Both the position numbers and the translations under genes were made by a program. Source: Methanomicrobiales archaeon (GTDB taxonomy: Archaea > Halobacteriota > Methanomicrobia > Methanomicrobiales > Methanospirillaceae). From it: a stretch of 11,094 nt of DNA. The DNA lies in assembly GCA_013415575.1 (NCBI GenBank), contig JAAEES010000019.1, forward strand, positions 1-11,094. Direction: 5' to 3'. Positions 5,222-11,094 of the stretch are shown piece by piece (the first letter of the stretch is position 1; the number at the start of each line of letters is the position of its first letter). The notes under the pieces were generated by a model. The model had not been told where the DNA came from, did no database searches, and was given only the letters and a program-made list of their open reading frames with translations.

Positions 5222-6433
5222 TCAGACTGCAGGTATCCCGAACGAGAAAAGGATGACCGGAACCATGACCGCCCCCATGCCATAGAGCTGCGGCACGTTC
5301 AGCAATCTCGGCGCAAGACCGGTCAGGGTCGCCAGCACGAGCACAAACAGGCCGAATAATCCCGAGAGGAGAAAGGTGAGCAGGGCGACAAATACAATAA
5401 CCCCCCGGTTGAGTCCCTGTTTGTTGATTCCACCAAGCCGCCAGGCTGAGCCGGCCAGCAGGACGGTGATGAGATAGGCAGAGCAGGCGGCAAGTGCTGC
5501 CGCAAGAACCAGGATGCCAATGGGGGGGGCCTCGATTGAGGAGAGGGCGACCATGACCCCGTTCCGCGTACGGGCTATGGCTGCGAATACGGCCAGTCCC
5601 ACCAGCGCATTGACGGTGTTCGCCGCGCTGGTGGCGAAGATGTATCCCCGCGGGTCCCGGTCGTACCGGGAGGCAGTGGCGATGACTGCATTTGCGGTGG
5701 CATTGGAGAGCCCTGGCAGCCAGCCCACCACCACTCCGGCAACAGCCCCTGCAAGGCCTCCCCGTACCAGGGTGGTGCGAGGAAGCGAAAGCCCGCAAAA
5801 CCGCTGCTCCGGGACCTGCCCTCCTCCTGAGACGAGGAGAATGGAGATCCCGAACAACCCTGAAAGGAGGGGCATGAGCGTGCTGGAGTACCCGAGGGGG
5901 GAGACACAGAGATACCCGAAGTGGAAGGAAAAGATTCCGAGTATCCCGGACACCAGGAATATGGCGAGTGCATGTGCCGGGGACTCGCTCCACAGGATGA
6001 GGTATGCTGCCACAGCGGTGATGATGATCCCGACTGCCCAGTCCACCGGGCCCTGAATATACGGGGCCACCATGAGGAGGGCTATCGCAATCGGGATCCC
6101 GGCAATGAAGCCCCCAGCGCTCCCGAGTGCAGCAATCCGCACCGCTTCCTCCCCTTTGCCTTCGAGGCAGAGTGCATGCGAGGGTATGACCGAGAGAGCG
6201 GTATCCGGATCCGGGATCCCGAGGAATGTGCTCGGGATGGTATCAAGAAAGGTGTGGGTGATCAGGGCGGCAATCATGGCCGCCGCAATCATTTCCGGGC
6301 CGAACACCGGGATCAGGGCGGTCTGGACGGCAAGCAGGCCCCCGGCCATAGTATTGACATGAACCCCCGGCAGGAGCCCGCTGATACTACCGAGCATGAT
6401 GCCCGCGGCGACGCCGGCCAGAAGCCCGATCAT
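5222..6433 (-). CDS. TctA/DUF112-type membrane permease (archaeal COG1784-like)
   Basis: This is a 403-residue integral membrane protein made almost entirely of hydrophobic helices. It resembles the large permease subunit (TctA) of tripartite tricarboxylate transporters in the archaeal form. TctA-type features are a glycine-proline motif GLLPGVHVNT (residues 19-28), echoed in the second half by GWLPGLSNATANA (237-249), and a conserved loop DTIPSTFLGIPDPDTALSV (64-82). The echo suggests two related halves, as in that family. The substrate cannot be read from sequence. No TctB-like small subunit or TctC-like binding protein lies nearby, so it may work alone. The start ATG at 6433 has no Shine-Dalgarno but sits about 27 bases beyond a TATA-like element, fitting a leaderless message. 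It precedes nop5 by 66 bases. It contains a run of eight C on the coding strand (5529-5522). Confidence 0.8.
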   Translation of the reverse strand: MIGLLAGVAAGIMLGSISGLLPGVHVNTMAGGLLAVQTALIPVFGPEMIAAAMIAALITHTFLDTIPSTFLGIPDPDTALSVIPSHALCLEGKGEEAVRIAALGSAGGFIAGIPIAIALLMVAPYIQGPVDWAVGIIITAVAAYLILWSESPAHALAIFLVSGILGIFSFHFGYLCVSPLGYSSTLMPLLSGLFGISILLVSGGGQVPEQRFCGLSLPRTTLVRGGLAGAVAGVVVGWLPGLSNATANAVIATASRYDRDPRGYIFATSAANTVNALVGLAVFAAIARTRNGVMVALSSIEAPPIGILVLAAALAACSAYLITVLLAGSAWRLGGINKQGLNRGVIVFVALLTFLLSGLFGLFVLVLATLTGLAPRLLNVPQLYGMGAVMVPVILFSFGIPAV

Positions 6434-6459
6434 CCGGGCTTAATTGCGGGGAGATGCAG

Positions 6460-6467
6460 ATAAATAC
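6460..6467. promoter_or_regulatory. TATA-like element between the divergent permease and hemD genes
   Basis: ATAAATAC on the plus strand reads GTATTTAT on the minus strand, and both resemble an archaeal TATA box. Rightward, initiation would fall near 6490, just before the hemD ribosome binding site. Leftward, it would fall near 6437, almost at the permease ATG. It is the only good candidate in the 73-base divergent spacer. Confidence 0.45.
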
Positions 6468-6492
6468 ATCGAAACCGAGTTATTCATACCAG

Positions 6493-6499
6493 AAAGGAG
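6493..6499 (+). promoter_or_regulatory. Shine-Dalgarno site that sets the hemD start
   Basis: AAAGGAG ends 7 bases before a GTG at 6507. It supports GTG 6507 over the in-frame TTG at 6444, which has no ribosome binding site and would add 21 unconserved-looking residues. Confidence 0.7.
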
Positions 6500-6506
6500 T
6501 GCGTGC

Positions 6507-7208
6507 GTGGACATCGCTGTTACCCGGCTTGCCGGAAAAGAGACCGAGGACGCTGCCCGGTGCCTTGCATTCGGGCATCACTGCTATGCCGTCGCACCGC
6601 TCATGGCTGAAATCCGCCAGGATCTCGTCGCAAGCTTCGTCGATTCGGTCGAGCATAACCGATACGACTGCCTCTTTTTCTCAAGTGCTCTTCCCGCACA
6701 GATTATCGGTCCCCGCCTCTCGCGCTGGCCCAGGGTCGTCGCCATCGGTCCCCAGACGGCAAAGACACTCCGTCATTTCGGTATCGAATGTGAGATCCTC
6801 CCCCGCTACTATTCATCGGCTTTTGTCCCCCATCTGGGGGAGTGGATACAGGGGAAGCGGATCGGCATCCCCCGTGCCGACGTTCCGAATCCCGATCTCA
6901 TTGGTGCCATCAGAACAGCCGGGGGAATCCCGGAAGAGATCCGGGTGTATTCCCTCATCCCGACAGGAAAGGAGCTGGATCTCGGGAAGGCGGAAGCTGT
7001 CCTCTTCACCAGTGCCATGTCATTCGAACAGGCCATATGGAAGAACCGAACCGGTCTCCTGGTGATGGCAATCGGTGAGTCGACAGCATCTGCCATGCGA
7101 CGGGCAGGGGTTGTCCCTGACGTGATCGGTGACGGATCCCTGGACGGGACCCTCAGCGCGCTCAATGCCTGCCTCGCGGAAAAATCCGGCAGAGTGGGCA
7201 TCTTATGA
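6507..7208 (+). CDS. hemD: Uroporphyrinogen-III synthase
   Basis: HemD closes and inverts ring D of hydroxymethylbilane to give uroporphyrinogen III, the branch point for siroheme, cobamides and, in methanogens, coenzyme F430. The 233-residue protein (GTG start read as Met) has the two-lobed HemD pattern. It begins DIAVTRLAGKETEDA. LFFSS (residues 56-60) and VVAIGPQTAKTLRHFG (77-92) belong to one lobe. GKRIGIPRAD (116-125), IRVYSLIP (145-152), AVLFTSAMSFEQ (164-175) and AIGESTASAMRRAG (188-201) complete the fold. HemD sequences diverge widely, but this order of motifs is typical and the length is normal. Its stop overlaps the cbf5 start as ATGA, so the two are probably one operon, although their functions are unrelated. 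Other haem-pathway genes are not in the window. Confidence 0.88.
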   Translation: MDIAVTRLAGKETEDAARCLAFGHHCYAVAPLMAEIRQDLVASFVDSVEHNRYDCLFFSSALPAQIIGPRLSRWPRVVAIGPQTAKTLRHFGIECEILPRYYSSAFVPHLGEWIQGKRIGIPRADVPNPDLIGAIRTAGGIPEEIRVYSLIPTGKELDLGKAEAVLFTSAMSFEQAIWKNRTGLLVMAIGESTASAMRRAGVVPDVIGDGSLDGTLSALNACLAEKSGRVGIL

Positions 7209-8143
7209 CAGGCGATACCTGGAATTCCCGCACGATCAGGGTTCATCCCGGCCTCCTGGTAATCGATAAACCCCGGGGACCATCAAGCCACCAGGTTACA
7301 GCATGGGTCGGAGAGATACTCGGGGTCCCGGTGGGCCATGCAGGAACGCTTGATCCCGGGGTCTCCGGAGTTCTGGTAGTGATGCTCGGGAGTGCGGTGC
7401 GGCTCGCTCCGGTCCTCCTCGCTGAAGACAAGGAGTATGTCTGCTCGCTCCGGACCCATGGAGATGTGCCGCATGACCGGATGCAGTCTGTCCTCCAGGA
7501 GTTCTCAGGCCGGCTCTACCAGCGCCCGCCCCGGAAGAGCGCGGTGGCCCGGAATCTCAGGATACGGACCGTGCAGGAAATTGAACTGCTCGATATCCGC
7601 GGGAGAACCGTTCTCCTCAAAATCAGGTGCGATGCCGGGACCTATATCCGGTCCCTCTGTCACCACATCGGCCTTGCACTCGGCACAGGGGCCCATATGG
7701 AGGAACTGCGCCGGACCCTGTCAGGTAACTTCGGGGAGCAGAATGCCGTGACCCTGCAGGAGCTGAAAGATGCGGTTGCTATCGCAGAGCAGGGCAATCC
7801 CGTTCTGCTGGAAGGCATGATCAGATCGCCGCTCGAAGCACTCGGAGGACTCCCCCGGGTTACGATCAGGGATTCGGCAGTTGATGCTGTTTGCCACGGT
7901 GCCGCGCTGGCCAGGACAGGAATCGCCGCTTCCGACCGGTTCGACAGAGGGGCGACCGTGGTGATGATGTCCGGGAAGGGGGAGCTGATCGGGCTTGGCA
8001 GGTCCCTGGTATCATCCCGTGATGCAGAGACCATGACCCATGGACTGGTGGTTGCACCGTCATCAGTCTTCATGCAGCCGGGAACCTATCCGAGGGGGTG
8101 GAAGAAGGCCGGAACACCGTCTCATCCTGCCCATAAGAGATAG
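7205..8143 (+). CDS. cbf5: Cbf5, archaeal tRNA/rRNA pseudouridine synthase (TruB family)
   Basis: Cbf5 is the catalytic subunit of H/ACA RNPs with Nop10, Gar1 and L7Ae. It converts uridines chosen by guide RNAs to pseudouridine and can modify tRNA U55 alone. The 312-residue protein shows LLVIDKPRGPSSHQVTAWV (residues 17-35), the catalytic motif GHAGTLDPGVSGVL (44-57) with nucleophile D50, YQRPPRKSA (105-113) and RCDAGTYIRSL (141-151). A C-terminal PUA domain spans about 217-291, ending GLVVAPSSVFMQPGTYPRGW, a typical Cbf5 finish. The N-terminal lead-in is shorter than in many archaeal homologues (about 330-340 residues). The ATG overlaps the hemD stop. Upstream GAGTGGG is a weak ribosome binding site, so translation is probably coupled. 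tRNA-Ser follows 42 bases after its stop. Confidence 0.95.
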   Translation: MTGDTWNSRTIRVHPGLLVIDKPRGPSSHQVTAWVGEILGVPVGHAGTLDPGVSGVLVVMLGSAVRLAPVLLAEDKEYVCSLRTHGDVPHDRMQSVLQEFSGRLYQRPPRKSAVARNLRIRTVQEIELLDIRGRTVLLKIRCDAGTYIRSLCHHIGLALGTGAHMEELRRTLSGNFGEQNAVTLQELKDAVAIAEQGNPVLLEGMIRSPLEALGGLPRVTIRDSAVDAVCHGAALARTGIAASDRFDRGATVVMMSGKGELIGLGRSLVSSRDAETMTHGLVVAPSSVFMQPGTYPRGWKKAGTPSHPAHKR

Positions 8144-8145
8144 CA

Positions 8146-8171
8146 TTAAAAAAATACCCCACCTATAGTAT
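8146..8171 (+). promoter_or_regulatory. AT-rich promoter region of tRNA-Ser
   Basis: TTAAAAAAATAC (8146-8156) and CTATAGTAT (8163-8171) lie between the cbf5 stop and the tRNA. The first is better spaced for a start a few bases before the tRNA. The second is closer to a classical TATA box. I cannot choose between them. Confidence 0.35.
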
Positions 8172-8185
8172 GGGTGCATTTCTAT

Positions 8186-8270
8186 GCTGAGGTAGTCTAG
8201 CGGTAGGGCGCAGGCCTGGAAAGCCTGTGGGGCGTCCAGCCCCTCGGGAGTTCAAATCTCCCCCTCAGCG
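8186..8270 (+). tRNA. tRNA-Ser (anticodon GGA)
   Basis: Acceptor GCTGAGG (8186-8192) pairs with CCTCAGC (8263-8269), followed by discriminator G8270, as expected for serine. The anticodon stem is CAGGC/GCCTG around loop CTGGAAA, giving anticodon GGA (8218-8220) for UCC/UCU codons. A long variable arm, GGGGC-GTCCA-GCCCC, marks it as class II. The T arm is GGGAG-TTCAAAT-CTCCC. No CCA is encoded and there is no intron. Confidence 0.95.
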
Positions 8271-8284
8271 TTTCATCCTTTTCG
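8271..8284 (+). terminator. T-rich terminator after tRNA-Ser
   Basis: TTTCATCCTTTTCG follows the tRNA directly, and a second T-run (TTTTTATT) appears at 8300-8307. These are likely archaeal T-run stops for the tRNA transcript. The region also separates it from the convergent methyltransferase gene. Confidence 0.4.
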
Positions 8285-8302
8285 ACCGTGGGAACGTGCT
8301 TT

Positions 8303-9031
8303 TTATTCCCGGGGCAGGGTTTCCCTCAGACGCTGTTCTGCAAATTCGAAGTATTCGGGTACTATTTCAAACCCAAGAAAATGCCGTCTCATCTCTCTAC
8401 TGACTACCGGCACGGTTCCTGACCCCAGGAATGGATCAAAGACGAGATCCCCGGGGTTGCTTGAGAAGCGCAGGATCTTCCTGACCAGTTCCAGCGGGAG
8501 TTTTGTGGGAGTCTTTCTTTTCCCTTTCCAGTACTCGCGGTTGATAACCCAGACATCTTCAGGGTAGTGCTCCACCTTGTTGAAGGTATACCTCCGCGGG
8601 TTTTTGATGGCGTACAGAATATGGTAGTGGCTGGTCACGAACTTCTTCCTGGTAAAAACCCCGAACTGGTACTTCCAGATGATATGGTTGAGGGTGATAA
8701 ACCCGGCATCATCGAGACAACACAGGACATCTTTCAGGCAGTTCCATCCCGAGAATACGTAGAGACTCCCGGAACCGGAGAGAACCCGGAATGCCTCATC
8801 TATCCAGCACCGGGTGAATTCCGCATAGTCATCGGGTAGTACTTCCCTGTATCCATCGAGCACATGCCTTCCCGTGCGGTTGTAGTTCATGCGCTGTGCC
8901 CGGAAGTCGATGGCAAACGGAGGATCGGTCACGATGAGATCGACCGATCCGGATGGAATGGCATCCATCATTTCCAGGGCATCTCCCTGGTAGATCCTAT
9001 CTGCCTCAAACGGGCCGAGATCCCTGCTCAC
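8303..9031 (-). CDS. Site-specific DNA methyltransferase, beta-class (N6-A or N4-C)
   Basis: This 242-residue protein is an amino-methyltransferase of DNA using S-adenosylmethionine. The catalytic motif IV comes first (VDLIVTDPPFAIDF, residues 30-43). The SAM-binding motif I comes near the end (NPGDLVFDPFLGSGT, 192-206). This is the beta-class order. Preceding motif I, KTPTKLPLELVRKILRFSS (173-191) matches the usual PTxKPxxL segment. DPPF is more often seen in adenine-N6 than cytosine-N4 enzymes, but the sequence does not settle the base or the site. The GTG start at 9031 is chosen because IYQGDALEMMDAIPSGSVDL, the normal opening of this family, begins at residue 13. The next Met is inside that block. 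It begins 20 bases after the iorB stop with a G-rich stretch before it, so it is probably in the iorAB transcript. No restriction enzyme or specificity gene is visible. Confidence 0.88.
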   Translation of the reverse strand: MSRDLGPFEADRIYQGDALEMMDAIPSGSVDLIVTDPPFAIDFRAQRMNYNRTGRHVLDGYREVLPDDYAEFTRCWIDEAFRVLSGSGSLYVFSGWNCLKDVLCCLDDAGFITLNHIIWKYQFGVFTRKKFVTSHYHILYAIKNPRRYTFNKVEHYPEDVWVINREYWKGKRKTPTKLPLELVRKILRFSSNPGDLVFDPFLGSGTVPVVSREMRRHFLGFEIVPEYFEFAEQRLRETLPRE

Positions 9032-9051
9032 GCGATGTGCCCCGCCCGGGT

Positions 9052-9636
9052 TCAGCAGGTCTGCCCTGCCGCACGGCCCAGTTCAAATGCCTTCGTGTTA
9101 ATGACCACGGTATTGGGTGGAACCAGCCGCTGTATCGCCATGAGCAGGGAATCTGCCGCGAGCGGGATATGGTGCGATGCTGCCCCGAGCATCACCACAT
9201 TGGCCGAGAGCGGGCTTCCAGCCTCACGTGCGATCGCATCGGCGTCGATGAGGCAGAGGTCCTTTCCTGCCAGCTGCGAAATGATCTCCTCTTCCGAAGG
9301 GAGTGGGAGTTTCTGGACATAGACCGATGTCGGTATCACCATGCGATGGTTCACCACCATTCTTCCGCCGTCCTTCAGAAAGTGGGAGAACCGCAGCGCC
9401 TCGAGCATATCAAACCCGATGAGGAGATCCGCCGTGCCGGGAGCGATCATCGGCCCGTACCGGCCATCAATCCTGATATGGCTCTCGACAGACCCGCCGC
9501 GCTGGGCCATCCCGTGAGTCTCTGCCCCCCTGACCGATCGCTTCTCGATCAGGCAGGCCCCTCCCAGGATGTTGGAGGCGAGGATGGTTCCCTGTCCCCC
9601 GATTCCAACAATCATGATATCGTACCCCCCGGTCAT
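9052..9636 (-). CDS. iorB: Indolepyruvate:ferredoxin oxidoreductase, beta subunit
   Basis: IorB is the small subunit of the cytoplasmic 2-oxoacid oxidoreductase that interconverts aryl pyruvates (indole-, phenyl-, hydroxyphenyl-pyruvate) and aryl-acetyl-CoA with ferredoxin. In methanogens the enzyme can run either in breakdown or in synthesis of aromatic amino acids from aryl acids. The 194-residue protein opens with IMIVGIGGQGTILASNIL (residues 7-24), the typical gamma-domain start. It continues with RGAETHGMAQRGGSVESHIR (36-55) and NTVVINTKAFELGR (175-188), all usual for IorB. The ATG at 9636 overlaps the iorA stop (GCGATGA), and GGAGGGAG lies just upstream, so I prefer it to a longer frame starting at 9684. 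The methyltransferase gene follows after 20 bases. Confidence 0.93.
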   Translation of the reverse strand: MTGGYDIMIVGIGGQGTILASNILGGACLIEKRSVRGAETHGMAQRGGSVESHIRIDGRYGPMIAPGTADLLIGFDMLEALRFSHFLKDGGRMVVNHRMVIPTSVYVQKLPLPSEEEIISQLAGKDLCLIDADAIAREAGSPLSANVVMLGAASHHIPLAADSLLMAIQRLVPPNTVVINTKAFELGRAAGQTC

Positions 9637-11094
9637 CGCGCTCCCTCCTTCCGGATCGCACCTGCAGGGCAGAGCTGGGCACAAACCGCACAGCCGCTGC
9701 AGAGTTCGTTGATGGACGCCTTTTCATTATGCCGTTCGATAGCAGGACAGCCGAATGCGATGCAGATGCCGCACCCGGTACAGGTCTCCGGATCGACCCG
9801 GTACCTCCCCCTCTTGATCCCTGCACGACGGGCGGTGATGACACAGTGCTGCTTGGCGATGATCACCTTCACCCCCGGCCGCTCTTTCGCATCTTTTAAG
9901 GCCGTTGTCAGGGAGGCCATATCATAGGGATCCACGGTCTCCACGAACCCGACGCCGCAGGCCCTGCAGACGGCTTCGAGCGAAACAGGTGCGGCAGGTG
10001 TTCCGCATGCCGTCAGCCCGGTAGTCGGATTGGGCTGGTGGCCGGTCATTGCCGTTATCCGGTTGTCGAGGATTACCACCGTCATCCGTGCATCATTATA
10101 CACGGCATTCATCAACCCCTGGATGCCGGTATGCAGGAAGGTCGAATCCCCGATGGTGGCTACGATCTCGCGATCCTCGCCTGAATGCACCATGCCGCTG
10201 CCTACGGTGATCGAAGCTCCCATGCAGATGGTGGTATCTACGGCACCAAGCTGCAGTCCGAGAGTATAGCACCCGATGTCGCTCGGATAAATGCCGTCCT
10301 TGAACACTTTCCTGATGGTATAGAATACCGGCCGGTGCATGCAGCCCGCACAGAGAATCGGCGGCCGGGGGGGCAGATCCGGGATGGGGGAAACGTCCGG
10401 GAAGGTACGCGAAGGAGTGAATCCGCATGATGCCATAATCACTGCAACCGCTGCAGGAGAGAGTTCGCCTTCATAGGGAGCATGACCGTCCTTTTTCCCG
10501 TATACGGTCACGCACCCCGCGACCTCACGGACCGTTTCTTCGAGGACCGGTGCGAGCTCTTCAATCACCAGCACTTCTTCGTGCATCCGGATAAAATCGG
10601 CAAGCCACTCTTCATCCACCGGGAATGCACCCACCTTCATGAACGAGACATCATCCGGGATGACTTCCTGCACGTAGGATGCGGCAATCCCGCTGGCGAT
10701 GATCGCCCTGCTGCCTCTCACCGCAGCGTGGTTGTATCCGAGTTCGCCCAGCCGTTTCTGGACTTTCGGCTGCTTTTCATTGAGCTTCTTATGGAGGATC
10801 CGGGTATGGGCAGGAATAACCACATACTGGCGGGGGTCGCGGTGGAACTCTCCTTTCCTCGTATTCTGCAGGACCGGGCCCAGCTCCACATCCCCCTTGG
10901 AGTGACAAATCCGGGTGGTAGGCCGGAATAGCACCGGCAGACCGAATTCCTCGGAGAGAGCAAAGGCGTCGCGGACCATATCATGGGCTTCCTGGATGGT
11001 TGCCGGATCAAGACAGGGGATCCGCGCAAACTTGGCGTACATACGGCTGTCCTGTTCATTCTGCGACGAATGGGCATAGGGATCATCGGCGCTC
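9633..11094 (-). CDS. iorA: Indolepyruvate:ferredoxin oxidoreductase, alpha subunit (N-terminus outside window)
   Basis: IorA is the large catalytic subunit, binding thiamine pyrophosphate and two [4Fe-4S] clusters. It partners IorB. The reading frame stays open to the right edge, and the first visible residues, ADDPYAHSSQNEQDSR, are a family signature, so the true start is beyond 11094. In the visible 486 residues the TPP-binding segment is GDSTFLHTG through VVILDN (about residues 315-343). It is preceded by CAGCMHRPVF (248-257) and GCYTLGLQLGAVDTTICMG (274-292). The C-terminal ferredoxin-like tail has CTGCGICIAFGCP (438-450) and CSGCAVCAQLCP (465-476), two four-cysteine clusters. The gene ends in an ATGA overlap with iorB. 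Nothing is missing in the visible part. What lies upstream in the operon cannot be seen. Confidence 0.95.
   Translation of the reverse strand, partial: SADDPYAHSSQNEQDSRMYAKFARIPCLDPATIQEAHDMVRDAFALSEEFGLPVLFRPTTRICHSKGDVELGPVLQNTRKGEFHRDPRQYVVIPAHTRILHKKLNEKQPKVQKRLGELGYNHAAVRGSRAIIASGIAASYVQEVIPDDVSFMKVGAFPVDEEWLADFIRMHEEVLVIEELAPVLEETVREVAGCVTVYGKKDGHAPYEGELSPAAVAVIMASCGFTPSRTFPDVSPIPDLPPRPPILCAGCMHRPVFYTIRKVFKDGIYPSDIGCYTLGLQLGAVDTTICMGASITVGSGMVHSGEDREIVATIGDSTFLHTGIQGLMNAVYNDARMTVVILDNRITAMTGHQPNPTTGLTACGTPAAPVSLEAVCRACGVGFVETVDPYDMASLTTALKDAKERPGVKVIIAKQHCVITARRAGIKRGRYRVDPETCTGCGICIAFGCPAIERHNEKASINELCSGCAVCAQLCPAGAIRKEGAR

Noticed and set aside
4025..5359. 444-codon plus-strand open frame
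   Set aside because: It lies antisense to flpA and nop5, both clearly recognised on the minus strand. Its protein is Pro/Arg/Gly-rich with no family resemblance, a usual effect of GC-rich DNA.
5181..5993. 270-codon minus-strand frame overlapping the permease
   Set aside because: It is the permease gene read in another frame, rich in His/Arg/Cys and without membrane character, while the permease frame gives a coherent 403-residue membrane protein.
1..11094. CRISPR arrays, insertion sequences, integrases or attachment sites
   Set aside because: I saw no regularly spaced repeats, transposase or integrase frames. Both tRNA genes are intact, with no duplicated 3' ends nearby.

Overview
The window reads as chromosomal DNA of a methanogenic archaeon, most likely of the order Methanomicrobiales (Methanoculleus/Methanofollis/Methanoregula-like). 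The reasons are an S-layer protein with the N-terminal domain type found in that order, a methanogen-type thymidylate synthase, archaeal box C/D and H/ACA RNP proteins (Nop5, fibrillarin, Cbf5), tRNA genes without encoded CCA, archaeal BRE/TATA-like promoters, and ferredoxin-dependent indolepyruvate oxidoreductase. The DNA is fairly GC-rich. I assign the order from protein family resemblance and did not test it by search.

Layout. 1-2330 (minus): the N-terminal part, 776 codons, of a secreted S-layer protein that runs off the left edge. 2331-2750: a 420-base gene-free region between the divergent S-layer and thymidylate synthase genes. It holds a good minus-strand promoter, a leader of about 120 nt with an 11-bp direct repeat, a palindrome and a tiny upstream ORF, plus two small hairpins. 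2751-3488 (plus): thymidylate synthase with a cysteine-rich tail. 3521-3593 (plus): tRNA-Gln(CUG). 3594-3714: a short spacer with two adjacent inverted repeats. 3702-6433 (minus): fibrillarin (flpA), Nop5 and a TctA-type membrane permease, in transcription order permease, nop5, flpA. 6434-6506: a compact divergent promoter. 6507-8143 (plus): uroporphyrinogen-III synthase (hemD) overlapping cbf5 by ATGA. 8186-8270 (plus): tRNA-Ser(GGA). 8303-11094 (minus): iorA (cut at the right edge), iorB and a beta-class DNA methyltransferase, tightly spaced.

How the parts fit. The centre is an RNA-processing neighbourhood. Nop5 and fibrillarin form the 2'-O-methylation C/D RNP, Cbf5 is the pseudouridine synthase of H/ACA RNPs, and tRNA genes flank the block. 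HemD serves tetrapyrrole (including F430) synthesis, ThyA makes dTMP, IorAB handles aryl pyruvates with ferredoxin, and the S-layer protein forms the cell wall. The permease and the methyltransferase sit in operons whose other members do not explain them.

I see no CRISPR array, transposon, integrase or phage gene, and no obvious new multi-gene system. The points most worth a second look are small: the S-layer leader, the absence of N-X-S/T sequons in the visible S-layer protein, the four-cysteine tail on thymidylate synthase, the shortened C/D RNP proteins, the methyltransferase with no visible restriction partner behind iorAB, and the paired inverted repeats beside flpA.
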